Assembly: GCA_964036155.1 (NCBI GenBank)
Contig: OZ038422.1
Coordinates: forward strand, 10,005,201-10,069,200
Direction: 5' to 3'
DNA: 64,000 nt
Source of the DNA: Diploscapter coronatus
Taxonomy: Eukaryota; Nematoda; Chromadorea; Rhabditida; Rhabditidae
The position numbers and the translations under genes are program-made. The first letter of the stretch is position 1. The number at the start of each line of letters is the position of its first letter. The notes under the pieces were generated by a model. It ran no database searches. It saw only the letters and a program-made list of their open reading frames with translations, and was not told where the DNA came from. This document shows positions 62,121 to 64,000 of this stretch, in pieces.

Positions 62121-64000
62121 CTTCGACTGAAATTCGTGGTGAACAAATCGACAATCAACCAAAATTTTATTTAACTCAAACTTCAACTTCAACCGAATTT
62201 CCCTCCATTTTCCCACAAATTGTAACTTTTTTCTCGAGCTTCTCAGAATCTCTCCGTTTTCAATGCTTTCTATCCTACGCTGCCCAAGCGCGTAATGCAA
62301 AGAAGCGTGTACCTCCCCTCATAGCAATTGGTGTAGTGGACAGCGGGTCGAATTTTTGCTCCTTCTTGGGCGATGAGAGAAATCGCCAGCTGAAAAAAAA
62401 CGCAGGGAAGCTCGAAGAAAATTGTTATTTATGGGAAAAAAACGGGAATACTTCGAATTGATCTAATTCAGTGCGATCGATGCTAGAAATCGAGATGGCT
62501 TTAGTCAGATGGAGTAAACATTGTTTACTAATTCGACAAACAAAATTTATCTGACAAGACAAATGTAAATGAACCGAAATAAACTCTGCTTTGATATGTG
62601 AGGATAGGAAAGATCATTTGACGGGATAGAGCTTTGAGAGATAAAGAACACTGGATGATTTATTTCCGGTGCAAGTTTTCCGAACTCGAAGATTTCGATT
62701 TGCTCTGAGTGATCGGTCAGCTGTCGAAAAACGCGATAAACAAGCAACTAAACACAGAATTCGAGCAATCGAAATTGTGCTGAGCAGTGACGAAAACTTC
62801 GTTATGAAATCGTGAAAAGTGAGACGCTATCGAGGTAAACAAGCAGTACAAATGAATATAGTGATTCATCGTAAAATTGCTAGTTTTCATTTTCAGCATA
62901 TCGTATAATGAGGATTGAAGACCTGAGACCCGCGGCCTCATGTTCTTTATGATTAGGTCTTGGTTCCGCTCATCTACAACCTTGTTGCGGTGTTGCGCAT
63001 CGTTCTCAATCACGCAAATGTTGGTAATTGTTTTGGCAATTGAGTGCGATCATTGCCTATTTTCGTTCATTCTTTTGCATACTCATTCATTTTCTTCGAC
63101 TTCCTTTCTTCGGGAATAAACGTAGGACGTTTCGAAGGCATAAAACTCATAAGGCCGTGGATCTGAGAATTGTATCTTCGAAATTCCGAAATTCACCAGT
63201 GAGACTGTTCATTTTCGTACTGATTTTACAACCTTTTTTCTAAATTTGGCCTAAAATTTTATTCTTCTTCGACTTTCCTCGTCCGGTTTCAAAATGTTCA
63301 TTATCTCCGCCTTTTCTGCTGCCACCCTTCCAATTCATTGGCCGAGTAGTGTCCTTGGCTTTCTTTCTTCCTCTCCTCCTCTCTCGTTATATTTATCGAT
63401 TCAGGGAGCCAACGGCAACCTACGAAATATCATTGAGAAATGAGATAGCGAAAAGATAAGAGAGAACTGCTTAGCCGTTCATTTTTCTCGTCTTTCTAAT
63501 TTTTTCAAACTATTTCTGGGATTTCTATTTCTCTAGCCGTTCTTTGCTAATATTTATCTCTTCTAAACTATTTTTGCCTTTTCTCCTTCTCTAATTTGCA
63601 TTATTCGCTATTTTCCTGCCGACTTTTCTGTCTTTCCTATTCACTTTCAAAACTATCCCTCGGCTTTCTGTTTCCCTAATTTTTCCATCCTATTCTTCCT
63701 GTCTAACTTCTCTTCCCTCTCTCATAGTCATGTTGTCTTTCTACTTGCTCAACCTTTTTCTCCTTTTTTCGCACTCTATCTCATTACAGTTCTTTAAAGA
63801 TCATCCTTTTCTTCTTTTCCCCTTATTTTTTCTTCCCGAACCGCTCCCAACACGCGTCGCGCTCGGCCTTTCTTTTCAAACTTCCACCTTTTAAATTTTC
63901 GCTCCATTCCAAATCAATTTCCAGCGATCAAACATCGAATTTGCAAACTTTTCCTCGAAATTTTCTCCTTCAATAAGTCGCACATAAAATCTGCTGACAC
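62121..64000. promoter_or_regulatory. Upstream region of the macin-like gene and right-hand intergenic DNA
   Basis: No gene is supported to the right edge. Perfect DAF-16 binding elements TTGTTTAC (62521-62528) and GTAAACAA (62835-62842) lie about 400 and 715 bp upstream of the macin start. A strongly pyrimidine-rich tract on the plus strand covers about 63240-63900, typical of nematode promoter-proximal DNA, perhaps for a gene beyond the window. A short open segment at 62313-62389 flanked by splice-like sites could not be joined to any gene. Confidence 0.45.

Noticed and set aside
62313..62389. Possible extra exon (LAISLIAQEGAKIRP...TNCYEG), perhaps a second macin-like first exon
   Set aside because: Although bounded by splice-like sites, its phase-2 end cannot be joined in frame to either the macin exons or any other visible exon, and no start codon is linked to it.

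Overview
The window is nuclear DNA of a rhabditid (clade V) nematode. Genes are cut into many small exons by introns that are mostly 40-60 nt with TTTTCAG/TTTTTAG acceptors. Several start codons lie 2-12 nt after a free-standing 3' splice site, as expected for spliced-leader trans-splicing. Gene content (DAF-16 FOXO with its three isoform classes, a patched-related PTR protein, a vWA plus C-type-lectin secreted protein) is typical of nematodes. Species cannot be named from the sequence alone. Exon structures were built by hand from reading frame, GT/AG sites and phase; exon lengths sum to whole codons for every complete gene.

Left block (1-9.5 kb), compact housekeeping genes: the N-terminal 233 codons of a BLTP2/KIAA0100/hobbit-type bridge-like lipid transfer protein (minus, runs off the left edge); divergently from it an Nup58/45-type nucleoporin (npp-4-like) followed by a HYPK homologue, probably an operon; then, convergent, the proteasome alpha4 subunit (pas-4).

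9.5-17 kb: intergenic DNA with a near-perfect 40-bp GC-rich hairpin whose 3' arm carries the miR-235/miR-92 seed, an inverted repeat, a 26-unit AC microsatellite, an intact vWA/C-type-lectin gene with a TA-flanked MITE in one intron, and a second member of that MITE family.

17.1-48.4 kb (minus): a daf-16/FOXO orthologue. From 5' to 3' come the d/f-type N-terminal exons (48.4-47.7 kb), an extra N-terminal coding exon (28.5-28.2 kb), the a-type N-terminal exon with an AKT site (28.2-27.8 kb), four exons ending in one version of the forkhead N-half (26.7-25.9 kb), the b-type exon with its own AKT site and a second forkhead N-half (22.3-21.75 kb), and eight shared 3' exons. Large introns hold purine/pyrimidine-rich blocks and a few consensus DAF-16 binding elements.

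51.1-59.2 kb (minus): a complete 24-exon patched-related (PTR) gene, 911 aa. 61.2-62.1 kb (minus): a 102-aa secreted, ten-cysteine macin-like peptide gene (theromacin pattern), with two perfect DAF-16 binding elements upstream. The rest (59.2-61.2 and 62.1-64 kb) shows no gene I can support. The most notable items are the macin-like gene, the miR-235-like hairpin and the phase-compatible modular layout of the daf-16 locus.
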